This document shows positions 27,316 to 40,700 of a stretch of DNA of 64,000 nt, one piece after another. The notes below the pieces were generated by a model that saw only the letters and a program-made list of their open reading frames with translations, searched no databases and had not been told where the DNA came from. Position numbers and translations under genes: made by a program. Source of the DNA: Apteryx mantelli (taxonomy: Eukaryota > Chordata > Aves > Apterygiformes > Apterygidae); NCBI RefSeq assembly GCF_036417845.1, contig NC_089978.1, positions 138,874,288-138,938,287 on the forward strand. The letters run 5' to 3'. Numbering within the stretch: position 1 is the first letter of the stretch; every line of letters starts with the position of its first letter.

Positions 27316-29282
27316 AGATGCTACATGACTAAAAAGAGACGGGTGAGAAGGAGATGACCTGGATCCTTTTGAGACTCATGGAGCTGCAGCTTGTAGCTCA
27401 GAAATCTGCTTGTCTATCATTTGCGTGCCAGTAATGCAGCAATCTTTGAAGTTGACTTGCAGGAGAAAAATAAGGCTGTGGGACTAGCCAGGGGTGAAGG
27501 AACAGGTGAATGATGAGAACTACAATGCTGTGCATCTTCCAGTCTTTCCTGGTGCAGAGAGGCTGTGCCTTGGGTTGCACAAACTGCTTCAGGCCAGGGA
27601 TTGCTGCAGCAGTGAAAGAAGAGAGGTATAAATGATATGCAAGAGAAGTATAAGTGCTCTCTGCCAAATTCATGCACTAGGGAGAAGTTTCCACCCTCTT
27701 CTATGTACTGTGTTGTTCCACTGTGGGCAGTTTGTGTTCCTGAGCTGGATGAAAGGATTATGGTCTGGCACCAAGGATTTTACTGCTGCTGTATGTGTAT
27801 ATGGGAGCGTGGTCACCTCTGTTCTGATGGGAACTTTTATTATACTTTTGTTAAGAAAGATGAGCAAGTAGGTGGAACTAAAATGGCAGGCAGACATTTG
27901 TCATTTTGAAGAGAACATGATTCTTGAAAACACAGTTTGAATGCACCAGGGTATCCAGAAGTGACACAAGAGCTGAGGAGCTGAAACATCCTCCCATCCT
28001 CACCAGAAAGGACACACAACACCAGTGTAGCCCATCCGTGGCTGCCAGTGCTGTACTGAGACTTCAGAACTGCCAAAAGCCTGCTGTCGCAGCCCCACTT
28101 TGTCCTTACCCTAGATAGGGCTGAAATGCTGCTCGCTGCCTATGGAATCACTGTTTTGCCCTCGTGTGGAAAGGGCTAAGCACAGTGGCCCTGGTTCAGG
28201 AGAGCACTTAACTGGAGCAGATCAGCATGAGTCTGCCATGGCTCCAAGGGCTGTGCTTTACTCCCTTGCCATCTCATTTCTCCTTTGTCTGTAAGTGCCT
28301 CTGTAGTTTGTCTCTCAGTGGTTCCCTTCAATGCACCTTACCTTCAGCCTTACCTTTGTGTTTTCCCACTCAGACTCCTTTAGGGCAAAGGAGTTGACTT
28401 ATGCTCTCCAGAGGTCATTTTGGGAACGAGGATGCAGACAGTAGTCACATCTCCGAGTGTGCAGTGGGAGCAATCTCAGATATCGTGCAGATATAACAAG
28501 AACCTAGAAAGAAGACAATGCTGCATCCATTCCTTGAGCCAAAAGATTTATCCCCCATGATCATTTGCAAATGTCCTCAGAAGCATTTAATAGACAAACT
28601 CTAATGATTTGTTTAGATCATTACTGTGGGAACACAAACTCATTTATCTCATTTATATGCATGGTCCCCATAAGACTTGCTAGAATCACTGTTAAGTCTT
28701 AACACAATTTTCTTAACGGTACATTCCCAGTTTGTTTCACTTATAGAGAAGTTTGTGCTTTCCTAAGTAAACTGTGTTGAGATGAAGTCTTTTGGTGGAG
28801 TTACAGCAGTGTGCAGTTTGACATTGGTGTTCTTCAGTGCTTCTTTAGACTCGCAAATATTCATTATTCAGTTTAAACAACAAAGTGGGATCAATTAGAG
28901 AAGAGCAGATACTTTTGCAAAGCAGCTGGTTTGGGAAAAAAATTTTTTTTTTAAGTATTCTGTGGGTTTTAATTGTCTCAAAATAAATATTTTCTGAAGA
29001 TTTCCAAAGGGAGGTCAATGTTTTTTGCTACTATGTTTAGTCTGATAGTATTAATGGACACAGTTTTCAGTGTTGTTCTCTGCTCACCCTGTTCTGCTCC
29101 CCTTGCTGCCTGCGGCAATCCCAGAGGAGAGTGAGGTTCAAGTGCCTGAACAGGTTAAAAAATTCCACTTTCTATGTCTCAAGCTGGGTGACTAAAACTG
29201 AAGCACCAAAAAGGGCGTGGTATTTTTGAAAATTTAGCCCTGTCAACTGTCTGTCCTGACTGTGGAATCAGGAAAAAGGAAA
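27316..29282. other. Intergenic, no gene recognised
   Basis: Short overlapping open frames occur on both strands around 27400-27900, but none has a recognisable domain or splice context. I see no RNA gene or classifiable repeat. Confidence 0.45.
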
Positions 29283-29390
29283 AAGTCTGAGGGCCTAAGC
29301 AACCTGATGTAGTTTTGAAGCTAGCCCTGCTGTTGATTGGACTGGAGACCTCAAGAAGTCCCTTCCACCACAAATTATGCTGCGGTTCTC
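29283..29390 (+). mobile_element. CR1 LINE 3'-end fragment
   Basis: This short fragment resembles the CR1 3' end: the GCAACCTGATGTAG block, GAAGCTAGCCCTGCT, a degraded GATTGGACTGGAGACCTC block and GTCCCTTCCACC. It is heavily diverged and 5' truncated; the terminal repeat is not clear. Confidence 0.7.
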
Positions 29391-32300
29391 TTCTTTTCTG
29401 ACCATGGTGAGTGTAACATGTGGCACCTCATAGTAACAGCAACTCCAACAATGATTTATCTCAGCTCACCAGCCAGACACTCTCTACAGAGCTGGGCTTT
29501 AGTCGTCCTCTTCCTCTTCCTCTGATTTAAGACAGAGAATAAGCATGATACTTTTCACATTTTGCTTGTTGACATTTGCCATCTCTCAAAATAGTCCTCT
29601 TTTGGTGAGCCATTTTTATGTCCTTTTTCTAGTAATTTTTGGGGCCAGAATTCTTTGATAATGTTTGGGATTGTTGATGCTAGGGTCATGTTCCACCTTT
29701 CAGAGTGGCTAGCTGCTGATTTTGGATGTACAGGTAATTTTCAAGATGTCTGAGTGAGGCTCCCATACTGGAGATAGGCCATATAAGCAGTAGCAGAGCT
29801 GTTTTGGCATTGGGTTTGTTGAGTAATTTGAATTGATTGTGGGAGACTGTGGGAGGAAGTAGACAAACAGATGCCTGAGATCACTGTTACCAAGTCACTC
29901 TTGACTTGGCTTTATATTCAGACCGTTCTTCTTTTTTTTCTTCCCCCCCCTTCTCAATGCAATTGCCATTCCTGCTTAAGCTCTCTGGAAGCTTCTGGGT
30001 TTCTCTCTGTTGGCTTTCTGAGGTATGGGGTTTGTATCCAATAGCTTTCAGCCATCTGAAGATGAAGAAGTATGTTGAGCCCAAGCCAGTATTTTTTTTT
30101 TTTTTCTACCCTTTCCTCTGTGTCCTTATTTACAATTTCCAGCTACCTCCTGTGCTTGGTGTAAGCACCCTGAGTGTACTAATAAGCCTTAATTGCCCTG
30201 AACAGCCTCACCTGGGGCATCCACCCACATACCTGATGCACAAGGAGCTCTATTTAAGCTCAGGTCTGGGCACCTAGACTCTGTCTGAATTATGTCATAG
30301 GTATGTCTGTCCCTAGTCCTGTCTTACTGACTGCAACAGTCAGACATGGGAGTGGTTTCTGGTTGATAGTGTAGAGCCTCTAGTTTTATATCCAGCTCTG
30401 TGTTGCTGGATACAGATATTGCACCCTTTGGGATATACTCTAAAGATCATTGAAGTCAGCCAAAGTCTGTTTGTCATCTTCACTGAGATTTGGATGAGGC
30501 TTCAGAAGAAGGAGCTGGTCAGTTTTGTCTGTAGTAAGCAAGACTGCAAGAACAGGGTGAGATCCATTGGGTTACCCTTTATAGTATGGTTTGTTTTGTG
30601 TACTAAACACTGGCAGTGCCTGAAGAGGAGACTCCTAAAAAAAACCTGGAAAGAAGAGGTTATACAGCTTTGGCTCTGCTGTTACCTCAGACTCAGTACC
30701 ACATCTTTGCCCTGCAGTGGTACCAGTAGGTGATGTAATCCTTGATTTGATAACATTTTTGAGACATAAAATGAAGGCTTTTGGCTCCTTGTGGCTATTA
30801 ACAGACTTCTCAGGCCAGAGTAGCTGTGGTAACTTTTGTTCCCTGGCCAAAGTCCAATGTGGGTATTTACACTTCCCTTAATTAAATACCACCACCCTCC
30901 CCGGCCCCATGATGCTATTTCTCAGTGGTATGTTCCCTTTCCTGTCATAAAGTGTTTTTTCACTTGATAACCTAGTTAAGCAGCTGCTCTCTCTCACCAG
31001 ATAAGTAACTGTGTTTCTGTGGTGGATGAGATAGCAACTGCTTACAGTATGCAAAGCACTCTGGGATACTTCAATATGCAAAGCTCTACATGATCCATGG
31101 TTGTTATGAGTGCTGGATGTTCATCAGTCACCTACCCAGTTCAGTTCACAGAGGACTGTTTTCCCCTGATTTCACTGTTGGTTAGGACATATGAGCCTTG
31201 TGGCTTTGAAGGAGGAGAATAGAAGAGTTTTTGCTGCCTATGTTGTTCCCTGGAGCCCTGGAAAAGAGGCCAACTTTGCCCTGTTGATCAAGACAAGGAA
31301 CATCTGTTCCTGGTCTACAGGAGCAGAAAATATGACTGTCTGTCCCCAGCTGAGTAGGTCTTGTTTACAGTGTGCTCTCTGACAGTGAGCTTCAATAGCT
31401 TACTGGCTTTATATCCATGCTACTGATGGTAAACACAGTTAAGCTCATTTCTATTGCTTGTTGGAATGGAGTATTGTTTGGGGGGAGGGAATGTTAGAGA
31501 CTTACAAATGACACTTTTAATCTAATAACACTCAGGAGATCCAGGAGATATATCAGCAGATATTGTCCCCTCCCTTCCCTGTTAAGTTTTGGAGTCCTTG
31601 TGCTGAGGTGTCAGGAATCTGCAGAATACTTCAATATGAAAGATGCTTTTGTTTTATCTTACTATATTTATACCTTGCATACAATAGGAGTTGCTAAATT
31701 TGGAATGGTTGGAGCGTATGAGGATGCTGATATCTTATATTTAGTTTGATCTGTCAGTTATACAAGCATCTGTCAAAGAGGCAGCAGATGGCAGAAAGTT
31801 CTAATAGGGTTCAGAAGGAAAAGAACCAAAATCTTGGTTATTGGGGACAGGGTATGCTTAGGAGTGAAACATACATACTCATAAAACATGCCCATTTTCA
31901 GGATAAGAGAAAGATGGATTCTAACATGTCATGACCCGTTCAGATCTAGGATGGTCATTATTATTTAACGTTTAAAAGCTGAGATGGCTCAACAGTGTCT
32001 CTTCGGGCCTGTTGGTTCTAGGAGCAGTACAAAGATCTGTGAAAATATGGTCCTTAGCCCAGAGAGGTTTGCAACCTAATGGCTAAGTGTATATCCCTGT
32101 GGTTGCAGCTGTTTGAGTTGTAAAGTTAAAAGAAATGTTTTCAGCTGGATCAGTCTGCTGATCTGATTCATTGTGTAGCTAGATGATTATTGGAGCTGGT
32201 GCAAAACAAGGGTGGGAGAAGAATGAGAAACATGAAGCTGTAGGCAAGGCAAAAAGGCGGGACCTCTGCCTCAAGCAGCAGTTGCAGATGGGCTAAATGT

Positions 32301-35300
32301 GACTGTGAACCTCATGTTGAAAATACTGCACTCAGGCACTGAGAGCACGACAGAGCGAAGAATCCCAGTGAGAATCTTCCCATATGTAGGAAGGCTGTGC
32401 TAGCTTCAGGATGGGACAGGGATGGTGCTGCAGCAGCTACAAAGCAGGATTTACTCTCCCAGCCGGGCAGTGAACTGTTGTAGTTCTGCTGATATGATGC
32501 CCAAGTTGCAACCTCTGCCCAGAGGTGCAGGCCCCTGTGTGCATGGGCTGGTGTAGGGCTGAAACTTGCTTTAGGCGCTGCAAAACTACGTTCCATTACA
32601 TGGCATAGGCTTACCCTGAGCTGCTTTCGTTATTTCAGCAGAACTGTGGTGACTGCCAAAAGAATGCTATTTCTGCTTCCTGTGAAGATGCGTTAAGTGA
32701 TTCATTGTGGTCATTTTACATTTTTACTATTACACACTTGCTTATTACAGCCTCTTTTGTATTATAAATTAAGATGAATGGGCTGAAAATGGGCCACTTC
32801 TGGAGACTGTTCCTAGTGCCTTTTCTTCCCCAAGCAAATGTTTTCATTCTCTTTTGCTCTAAAGCAAGCAGGCAGGCAAACAAAATCCCCTCAATAAATT
32901 AGTTGATGTAGCAGACCCAATATGTAGAAACCAGCCAGTAAAATAAACTCCTTGTGATGTGTTGATGCCAGATAGTTCAAGTCTTTCAGCCCTGAAAGCT
33001 CAGCAGACAGAAACAATGTGCATTACTTAGCATCTGTGTGCAATTTTTCTGGAAGAAGAGAATCAGTGTACGCATACAGTGGCAGAAGGATGCGCAGAAG
33101 GACACTTACTCCCTTTGCATGCTGCTGAGAGTGGCTTAAGAATTGGGGTGGGGGCACAAAACTCCAAAGTACTCCTTCATGCATTTGTTTGTTTTAAGTG
33201 TACAGTGAGAGTGAAATATCATCTAAAAAACTTTACAGCTGACAGAAGTGAATCAGTGACTTAAATCTTCATAGAAATGCTTCATTTTATTATCTGTCTG
33301 TTTTCCAGTACTTAATCAGGGCTTGCTTGGGAAAGGCTGGTTTTGTGGTTAATCTGCATGTGTTGTACACAGGCAGTCTGGGTTCTGTGTATGTCTTTGC
33401 TACATCTCTTGTGTCTTGTGCTAACTGTATGGATCTGGTTAAGCGAGTAGGCTGCTGCTTTCCTTTCTGTTGATGAGAGCATACACTTTTCATGCATAAA
33501 CAAGTAGGAACCGTCTGGACTGAATCCCAGGAGTAACATTAGCCCCTCTGAGATTACCAAATTTTTATGCAAGTTCTGAACGCTGGTTTAATGGGAACTT
33601 CTCTCCTGCAGGGCTGATTTCGAAACTTTAGGGTCTGGGTGTTTACCAGTAAGGTTAGCACTCATTATTAAGCTATGTAGGCCAGATTCTGCTGTGAGCT
33701 ATGTGGAAGGTAAAACTAAATGTTGAGGAAGGGCCTTATTAATGAAGAAGTCATCAACCTGCATGGGCATTGCTTTAGGTCCTTCCAAGTGCATTTTTAT
33801 GAGCTTTAAAATAAAAATGATTTGTCTGACTTTCTTACTGCTAGTCAAATAATGCTTCCAGTTAGATAATGCTGAGTCGATTTTTTTTTGTTGCAGACAG
33901 AAAACAAACACAGAAACCAGTGCAGCACTTTATTCTTCTTACTTTGATGCATGAAGCTGTTATCTTTGGTGATCAATAATGCTGCAGAAATATCTGTGTG
34001 ATTGCTAATAGCTGGACCTTGCAAATAATATATATATCTTCTCCTAGTCACAATTTATTTTTGCACACACTTCTAAGTGGATTCAGAAGAATGCATCTAT
34101 TTAAACTGATATGTTGCTCATACATTTGCTGATCCGGATTCCTGAGAAGAATATTTAAAGTATATATTTTTGGTCTGGAGGGTTGCATTAAAATGGATGG
34201 TCACTTACTGTAAATCCAATTTACTAATAACAGCAATTAAAACATGCAACTGATCCTCATTTGTTTTTCTGCCTTTTTTTGCGCTGGACTTGCCAATTTC
34301 AACAAAGAGATTTGAATGAAAAGGTTTTCCCTAGAACAATTGTTTGTTCCAGAAACTCTTCTTACTGAAGAAAATGGTTTTTTTTGGCTGACCTCAAATA
34401 ATTCATCCAAAAGAACATCAGAAAAAAAAAGGAATTATTAGTATTCCTTAGTGAATAGATATTAAAATTAACACCCAGATTATTATTACAAGATGCAGTA
34501 GCTCAGCAAGCAAGATAGGAGGCCTAAGGACGAAAGGACATATGTTTATTTTGGTAGCTAATTTAATTATTGGAGTTCAGTTATGCCCTAAAACTTTGAG
34601 GGAAATTAATCAAATAACAGGGAGCAGGGGTTTCAAACTCGAACTAGACATTTTTTTAAAAAAATGCAGAGCTCTTCAATAAAAGATGTATTAAAATTCT
34701 AAATACTTCTATCTGTCTGTTGGTCTTTCATATTATGCCTAATCATGTAAAGTTCCTTTTTTTCTGAGGTCTGATATATGTTTTGAGGTCATATAGATTA
34801 CTCCCTCCTCCCCCTTCCCTTCTACAAGGACTTCCCATTCAGGGAAGTTCAATGTGAAGTCTGTATATTATTTACATGGCATCTAAGTTCTCAAATTAGC
34901 AATTTAACATTGCTGAGGACTGTGCTGGCTCTCTGTACAGGTGGATCTAACGTTCCCTCCTTTTGAACTGAGTTCAGGTGCTGGACAGTTGTGGCCTTGC
35001 TTTCAAGAAAATAGTAGCATCATATTTTCCCTGCTCACTTACACTAATAGTAAAAATAATCTGAAGGGTTTCTTTCCAGTGCATTGAGAGAAAGAGAAAG
35101 TCCAATAGGGAAAACTTCTGCTGAGGGAGATTTATTTATTTTTTTAAAACATTTGAAATTCCTCAAACCTGTTCTGTACAGCTCTGTGAACAAAAGCTAG
35201 AAAGGTCTCTTGTATCATTCAGTCTGTCACTGTCACTGCTGGCACTACCATCTCATGAGTAGCAGAATGATCTATGTCCCTGCATCAAATGTCTTTTTTT

Positions 35301-37149
35301 AATCCATCTTTTTTTTTTTTTTTTTTTTAAGCAAGATTAGTTTATAGACTGCTTTTTATCTCACATGAGCCCCAGTATCCTGCATCCAGGTGGACTGCAG
35401 AGTTTGTGAAGAACAACTCACCGCAGCTTTTATGTGGGATTTTGACTCCTCAGTTACTGTTTGCTGTAGGTTTTTGAGAAAGAAAAGCACTCTCTGAGCA
35501 GACGCGCGTAAGGGGCAAGCGGGGTCTTGGTTTGCCACCACAGAGGCCCTGGTTGAAAGGCCCGGGGGGCGGGGGGGAATCTGCAGGGATCCCAGGAAAG
35601 CAGAGTTAGGAGAGTACGGTGTATGTTCTCCTCACGTGAGCCTCAGCCAACAAGCTGGCTAGAGATGGCAGTCACTCTTTTTTTTTTTCTCCCTACTGTC
35701 TCTTCATTGCTTTTGAATTTTGTAGAATGGTTCAGATCCATCCTACAAATTCCCTCAATTGTACCAGGGGAAAAAGTACAAGAACAGCTCCTTCAGAAGA
35801 TCTTCATCTGCATGATCCTTTTCTGTGGGTCCTTGCTGTTTGATTTACCTCAGTCAGATACACCCAAGGGACTTCAGTTCAACCAGGTGGGACTAAGAGT
35901 CGAACACTCAATCTTATGGCTTTCCACCTGCTGTGTTTTAGTAGCTGGTGTAGACAGCGCTTAGGAGGAGACACGATGAACTGTAACATGATATTAGTTT
36001 GAGATTAGAAAGACCTAGTTACACTGCACTCCACCTCCCAGGCACAGTGGGATTATTCCTTCCAGGATGTTCCTCAGATTTGTTTTAAGTGTTTGATGTG
36101 TTGCTTCTAGCCTTTCCCTTTGGAGAGGTTATTTTATTGATCTCACCATTAGGACGTTTCTGTTGATATCTGGCCACAATTTTGCTTTTTGCAACTCCAT
36201 CCATCAATTTTAGTTCTAGTCCCTTTTTCTAATTCTCCATCCTGTGTCTGTCTTGTGCCTATCCCAAATGCTTGGAGACAGTTATTGTTTTTCCCCTTTA
36301 TCACCTGATAGTTTTTCTGTCTATTTGTGTAAGATGTAGATAGAAGTGTGTATAGCTTAAGTATCTTTCAGTATTTTCCATTTCTAGAACTGTTTAGAGA
36401 CTATGGTACCTTTCTGTACAATCTGGCTTAGTATTTTTTTTCAGTGATATGATCAGACTGGCTGCTCTATCTATTTTACTTTTGGCTTTCGGTGCCACTC
36501 TTCAGTATTGGTGCTATCCCAGTTCTTCTTACCACTGAATATCTGCATTTTGAAGTCTTAAACATATCAGAATCCAGCTATATCCTTGTTAACTAATCTG
36601 TGAGGCATTTGGTGACATTCACTGCATTCTGGTTCCTTAAGCTTCCAAAAAAGTCAGAGCTGCAGAAACAGTCAGAGCTGCAGTGTGGGTAGGAAGTTAC
36701 TTCTTGTGTTTATTTGCTACATGCTATACATCATACTTGGGGATGTGAGTTTGCCAGGGTAGCTGAGTCATGTTGATTTTGCTGTTGGAAGAAGGAATGA
36801 CAGAGCAAGTGTGAATCTTATTTTTATTTCTTACTTATACAAAAGGGCCTTCAGAGATTAAAATTATCATTTCACTGTCCTACTTGGTGTTTGGTGTTTC
36901 CAAATTTGTATGTCCTTTGAATGCCATCTGTTTTTTTGTTTTTGTTTTTTTTTAATGAATGATAATGATGCCAGACTCCAAATCGGTGATAATCTGAGAT
37001 TGATCCATATGACTTAATATTGCTCTTTGCCCTTATTTTGTAGGTGGCTAGTGGGTTATGCCACCAGGACATGATGACTGGTGGGATACATTGTTTGTAT
37101 AACAATCTACTTGCGCATTTCTACCTTACAAGACTTTGACCTTGTATCA
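29391..37149. other. Intergenic, no gene recognised
   Basis: Mostly unique-looking A/T-rich sequence. It includes a 20-base T run at 35309-35328 and a local G+C-rich patch at about 35500-35640 with few CpG, too short to call a promoter. A 19-base-period partial duplication of GTCAGAGCTGCAG lies near 36650-36682. No domain-bearing open frame was found. Confidence 0.45.
30090..30300 (+). repeat. Unclassified repeat-like segment with TATA-type core
   Basis: A poly-T run is followed by a richer segment (CCTCACCTGGGGC, CACAAGGAGCTC) leading into TATTTAAG at 30251-30258 and then a CTGGGCACC stretch. The arrangement resembles the promoter core of a retroelement long terminal repeat. I could not identify a family, matching second copy or target-site duplication, so the class is a guess. 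Confidence 0.25.
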
Positions 37150-37770
37150 GTTTCATAAAACTGCAGGGAAATTTTGGTTGGAAGGGACCACAGGAGGTCT
37201 CTGATACAGTCTCCTGCACAAAGCAGGGCCAACTACAAAGCTGGATCTCCTTGCTCAGGGTATTTTCCAGGTGAGTTTTAGAAATCTCCAAGGTTGCAGA
37301 TCCAGCAGCCTCTCTGTGCACCTGTTCCAGTGCTGCATCGATCTCACCAAGAATTTTTTTCTTTATCCTTCCTTTGCAGTCAGGACTCTCCTTGTTGCAA
37401 CTTGTTCCTTCCTCCCCACCCCCTTCTCTGTACATATGTGAGAAGAGTCTAAGAAAAGTGGAAAACTGCAATCAGATTCCTCCTTGTCCCAGCACTGTTA
37501 GCCTTCTCCTCTCCAGCCTAAACAAACCCAGTTCCCTCAGGCTCTCCTCATACTTCATATCTTCCAGCCCCTTGACCATCTTGATAGTCCTGGATGTCCA
37601 GCTGGATTGTCTCCAGTTTTTCTTGTTTTTCAGGTGGAAGGAACTGGACACAGGACTGCAGATGTGGTCTCATAAATGCTAAATATGGGGCAATAGTCAT
37701 TTCTTCTCCCTGCCCAGGTCGTGGTTGGCCTTTGTTGCTGCAAGGGCATACTTCTGAACCAACCTAATTT
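37150..37770 (-). mobile_element. CR1 LINE 3' region, minus strand
   Basis: Read on the minus strand this is a CR1 3' untranslated region. Plus-strand signatures include GGTTGGAAGGGACCACAGG, CTCTCCAGCCTAAACAAACC, CAGGCTCTCCTCATA, ACTGGACACAGGACTGCAG and the ATGTGGTCTCA block, in the usual order. At roughly 600 bases it is the longest of the non-coding CR1 fragments. No intact reading frame is present. Confidence 0.88.
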
Positions 37771-40700
37771 CCATGCCATAAGATGCAAGAGTATTGTTTA
37801 TCCAATGGTGTGTTAAAGAGATGGTATCTAGCATCATAATCAATCCTATCCAGTGTCAAGCAATAAGGTTTTTAAAACAATATGAGTTCAGAGGCTGGTT
37901 GATATATCAGTTAAGGAGTATAATCATTCAGTAAGAAAGCAAAAGTTTGAAAATTAAAGGTCACCTCAGTATCTTTATTTTTTCCTCCTCTGACTTTTTA
38001 CCTAACTTTTGCTTTTGTTTTTTGATGCAAGAATAGTGTTATTCTGTGGTAAACCAGAAACAACTGCACATTATTTTCAGGTATGGGAATTAAAAATGCT
38101 AAATATCATCTGTTTTGTCTTCACGATGAACTCTTCTTCATCCCTGCAAACTGTACCTCTCCCTCACTTGCACTGCAGTGGTCTGGAAAGCTTATGTGGC
38201 AGTAGCACAGACAAAATGTGTGTTCACATTAGCACATCTCTGGGCAGAGAAACACCAGAAAGTGGAGGAGGAGGAGAGAGGAGGACACCTTTGTAGACAT
38301 CTGAACATCATATCTGGATCACTCAGGCTGCCTTTGTAGTCAGTAGAGAGGAAAAGGACTGCTGGGTGTGAGTAATTCAACACCTTAAATGTTGACCCTG
38401 CAATAACATGGATCATGTGGTAGAAATGCTTGTTTGACTCCAGTGACTGTAACAGGAGTTTAAGTGACTAGCTGAGATGTTTCAGTGTCTATGTAAATTC
38501 CCAAAGATAACAAGGACAAATCTCACTCCTAGTTTCTAGAACCTGTTAGAGCTTAGATATAGGTTTGATGCAAATTTTCAGCCTAATAAAGACTGCAGAG
38601 CCTCTGAGGCACCTAGAGAGTTTGAAGAGCCTGCAGTGTTGGATGTTGTGTTGGACTGGTTTTTCAGAATCACCATTTGGGTTTTGGCCATCAGTTTTGC
38701 AGTCTCACTGTAAACATCAGAATCCTTTTTTGGCTCAGACTTCTAGGCTCATAGTGCTGAGTGTTAAATGGACTATTAATACCTTGCTACATGGAGTCTT
38801 ATAAGGATAGATTGGGTCACTGGAAGATACTGAAGTCCTCAGTTACTACTGTAACAGGGGCCACAGAAGTGCTTGAGATGAAGTGAGCAGGGAGATAGAG
38901 AAGGTAACATAGTTGAACTTTTCCTGTTCTCTAACTCCCTATCACAGATTTTGTTAATATAAGGTTTCACATTTTGCATAATTCAGGAGAATGCTTAAGT
39001 GGTAAATATTGGACTCTAGTCAGGCACAAGTGCAATAAGAGAAAGAGGGGTGAGAAGAACATGTAGAAAGTGCTGTGGACTCCTATGTAGATAGTAGAAA
39101 GGAGGGGTAAGTCAGTTCAGTTGTCTGAACTTTCAGGGAATGCTATGGAAATGAGTGCACCAAAAAAATACATGAAGAGAGATAAAAGGCTAAGCCATGC
39201 TTTATCAAAACCATACCAGGTTTTGATTCAGGTGGAAAAGAGCACTTTTTAAAAAACGAGTCAAAGTTGTCTGCTTTTAGGTTTTTTTTCTGCATCCACT
39301 AATGATGTCAAATTTAGTAGTAACAAGCACCCACAGGAGCAGAATGTATATCTGGTGTGTCTCTGCATACATGCGGTAGTATACAGCTAGGTGTAGACAT
39401 GTGGGCTAGTTTATGTATGTGATGGAGGGTTCGTGTGTGTGAGCATTGTCTGATGGAAGGAGATGACATGGCGGCTACATATGAACAAATCTGTTTTCCA
39501 GGCATCTTAAGTCTAGTTTTACTCCTGCTGCTTGTGGCATGTATCCTGGTAATCAGCAAGTTATGCTAATGATTTCAGTGCATAAGGTGGCACTACTGTA
39601 GATAAATGAATATACTGGAATAATTCCTTGGACTAGGCTTGGAGTGGGGGATTGAGATATCCTTAAAAAGGATGTGTTTGAGTAAGCACAGTCCATATGC
39701 TCCATCAAAGCCAGTGAGGTTAATCTGGCAAGTTTTTTTTGCTGATCAAAAACTAGCCCAAGCAGGGCTGCAGGTGATATGAATGCTGCACCTAATATGA
39801 CAACCAGAATGAGACATTCCTGTATATGACAAGCAATGTGCTTGCTGGGGATTTTGGTTATTCAAAATGAGCTTTCAGGAAATACATTTGCTATGTACAG
39901 TCAGTCTCTGTCTCTCAAAGCATATACAATATGTGAATGCAGTCAAACATTTCTTCCCCAATCCTTTCAATACCTCTATAGGAAATCAATACTCTTTTGA
40001 CATTCGCAGGCTCTGGCTCAATCTTGTAGTACCCTGCCACATGCTTGTTTCAATGGGAGCTTTGTTCACGGCAGGCTTTTCAGGGTTTTCCCGTCTCTTA
40101 GCATTAGTGAAAGTGAGCTAACATTCATCCTCTAACCTTGTATTATTCCTCTGCTCAAGGTATCTCAGTAACTGATGTGAAACTGTGTGGGCGGCTTACC
40201 ATTTCAAGCTCTGCCTTAGAGTTAAGGTAGGGATACAGGAGGACACTGTCTTGTGGAATGAATGAAAGGGGATTCTTTAGCTTGTGTGAAATGCTGCTGC
40301 ACAGAGGGGGTGTCCAAGTGTGGAAATGTGAGGAGGCAAGGTACTGATGGTTGGTTGGGAGTCATACTGCCGTATCTGAGGACCAGGGTCAAAGGCTTGC
40401 TTTGTACTTCATTCTCCACCCTGGGACCCAGAGGAGTCAATGGGAGCCTTTCCTCCTTTGTAGGGCCTGTTATGTCAGTGGAAAGTGAGCAAGAACAAAA
40501 AGGACATGCCAGAAATGGCGGTTTCTGAGGAGCATGGGTTTCCCTGTCCTAGCCATTGTTGTTGCTATTGCTGCTGAGGATGGTCTACCGAATGCTCCAC
40601 ATCCTTACCACTATATTAAAAAAGCGAGAACTAAACCACTCTGCTTTCCCATGCTCTACCTCTGCCTTAATGGGAAGCAGAGAAGCAAATGGGATTTTTC

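Noticed and set aside
35500..35640. Local G+C-rich patch as a second CpG-island promoter
   Set aside because: It is too short, with only a handful of CpG, and there is no gene on either side.
36050..36470. Possible ancient minus-strand CR1 3' region
   Set aside because: A few words (TTCCAGGATGTTCCTCAG, TTTGTTTTAAGTG) recall old CR1 copies, but the order and terminal blocks are not convincing enough to list.
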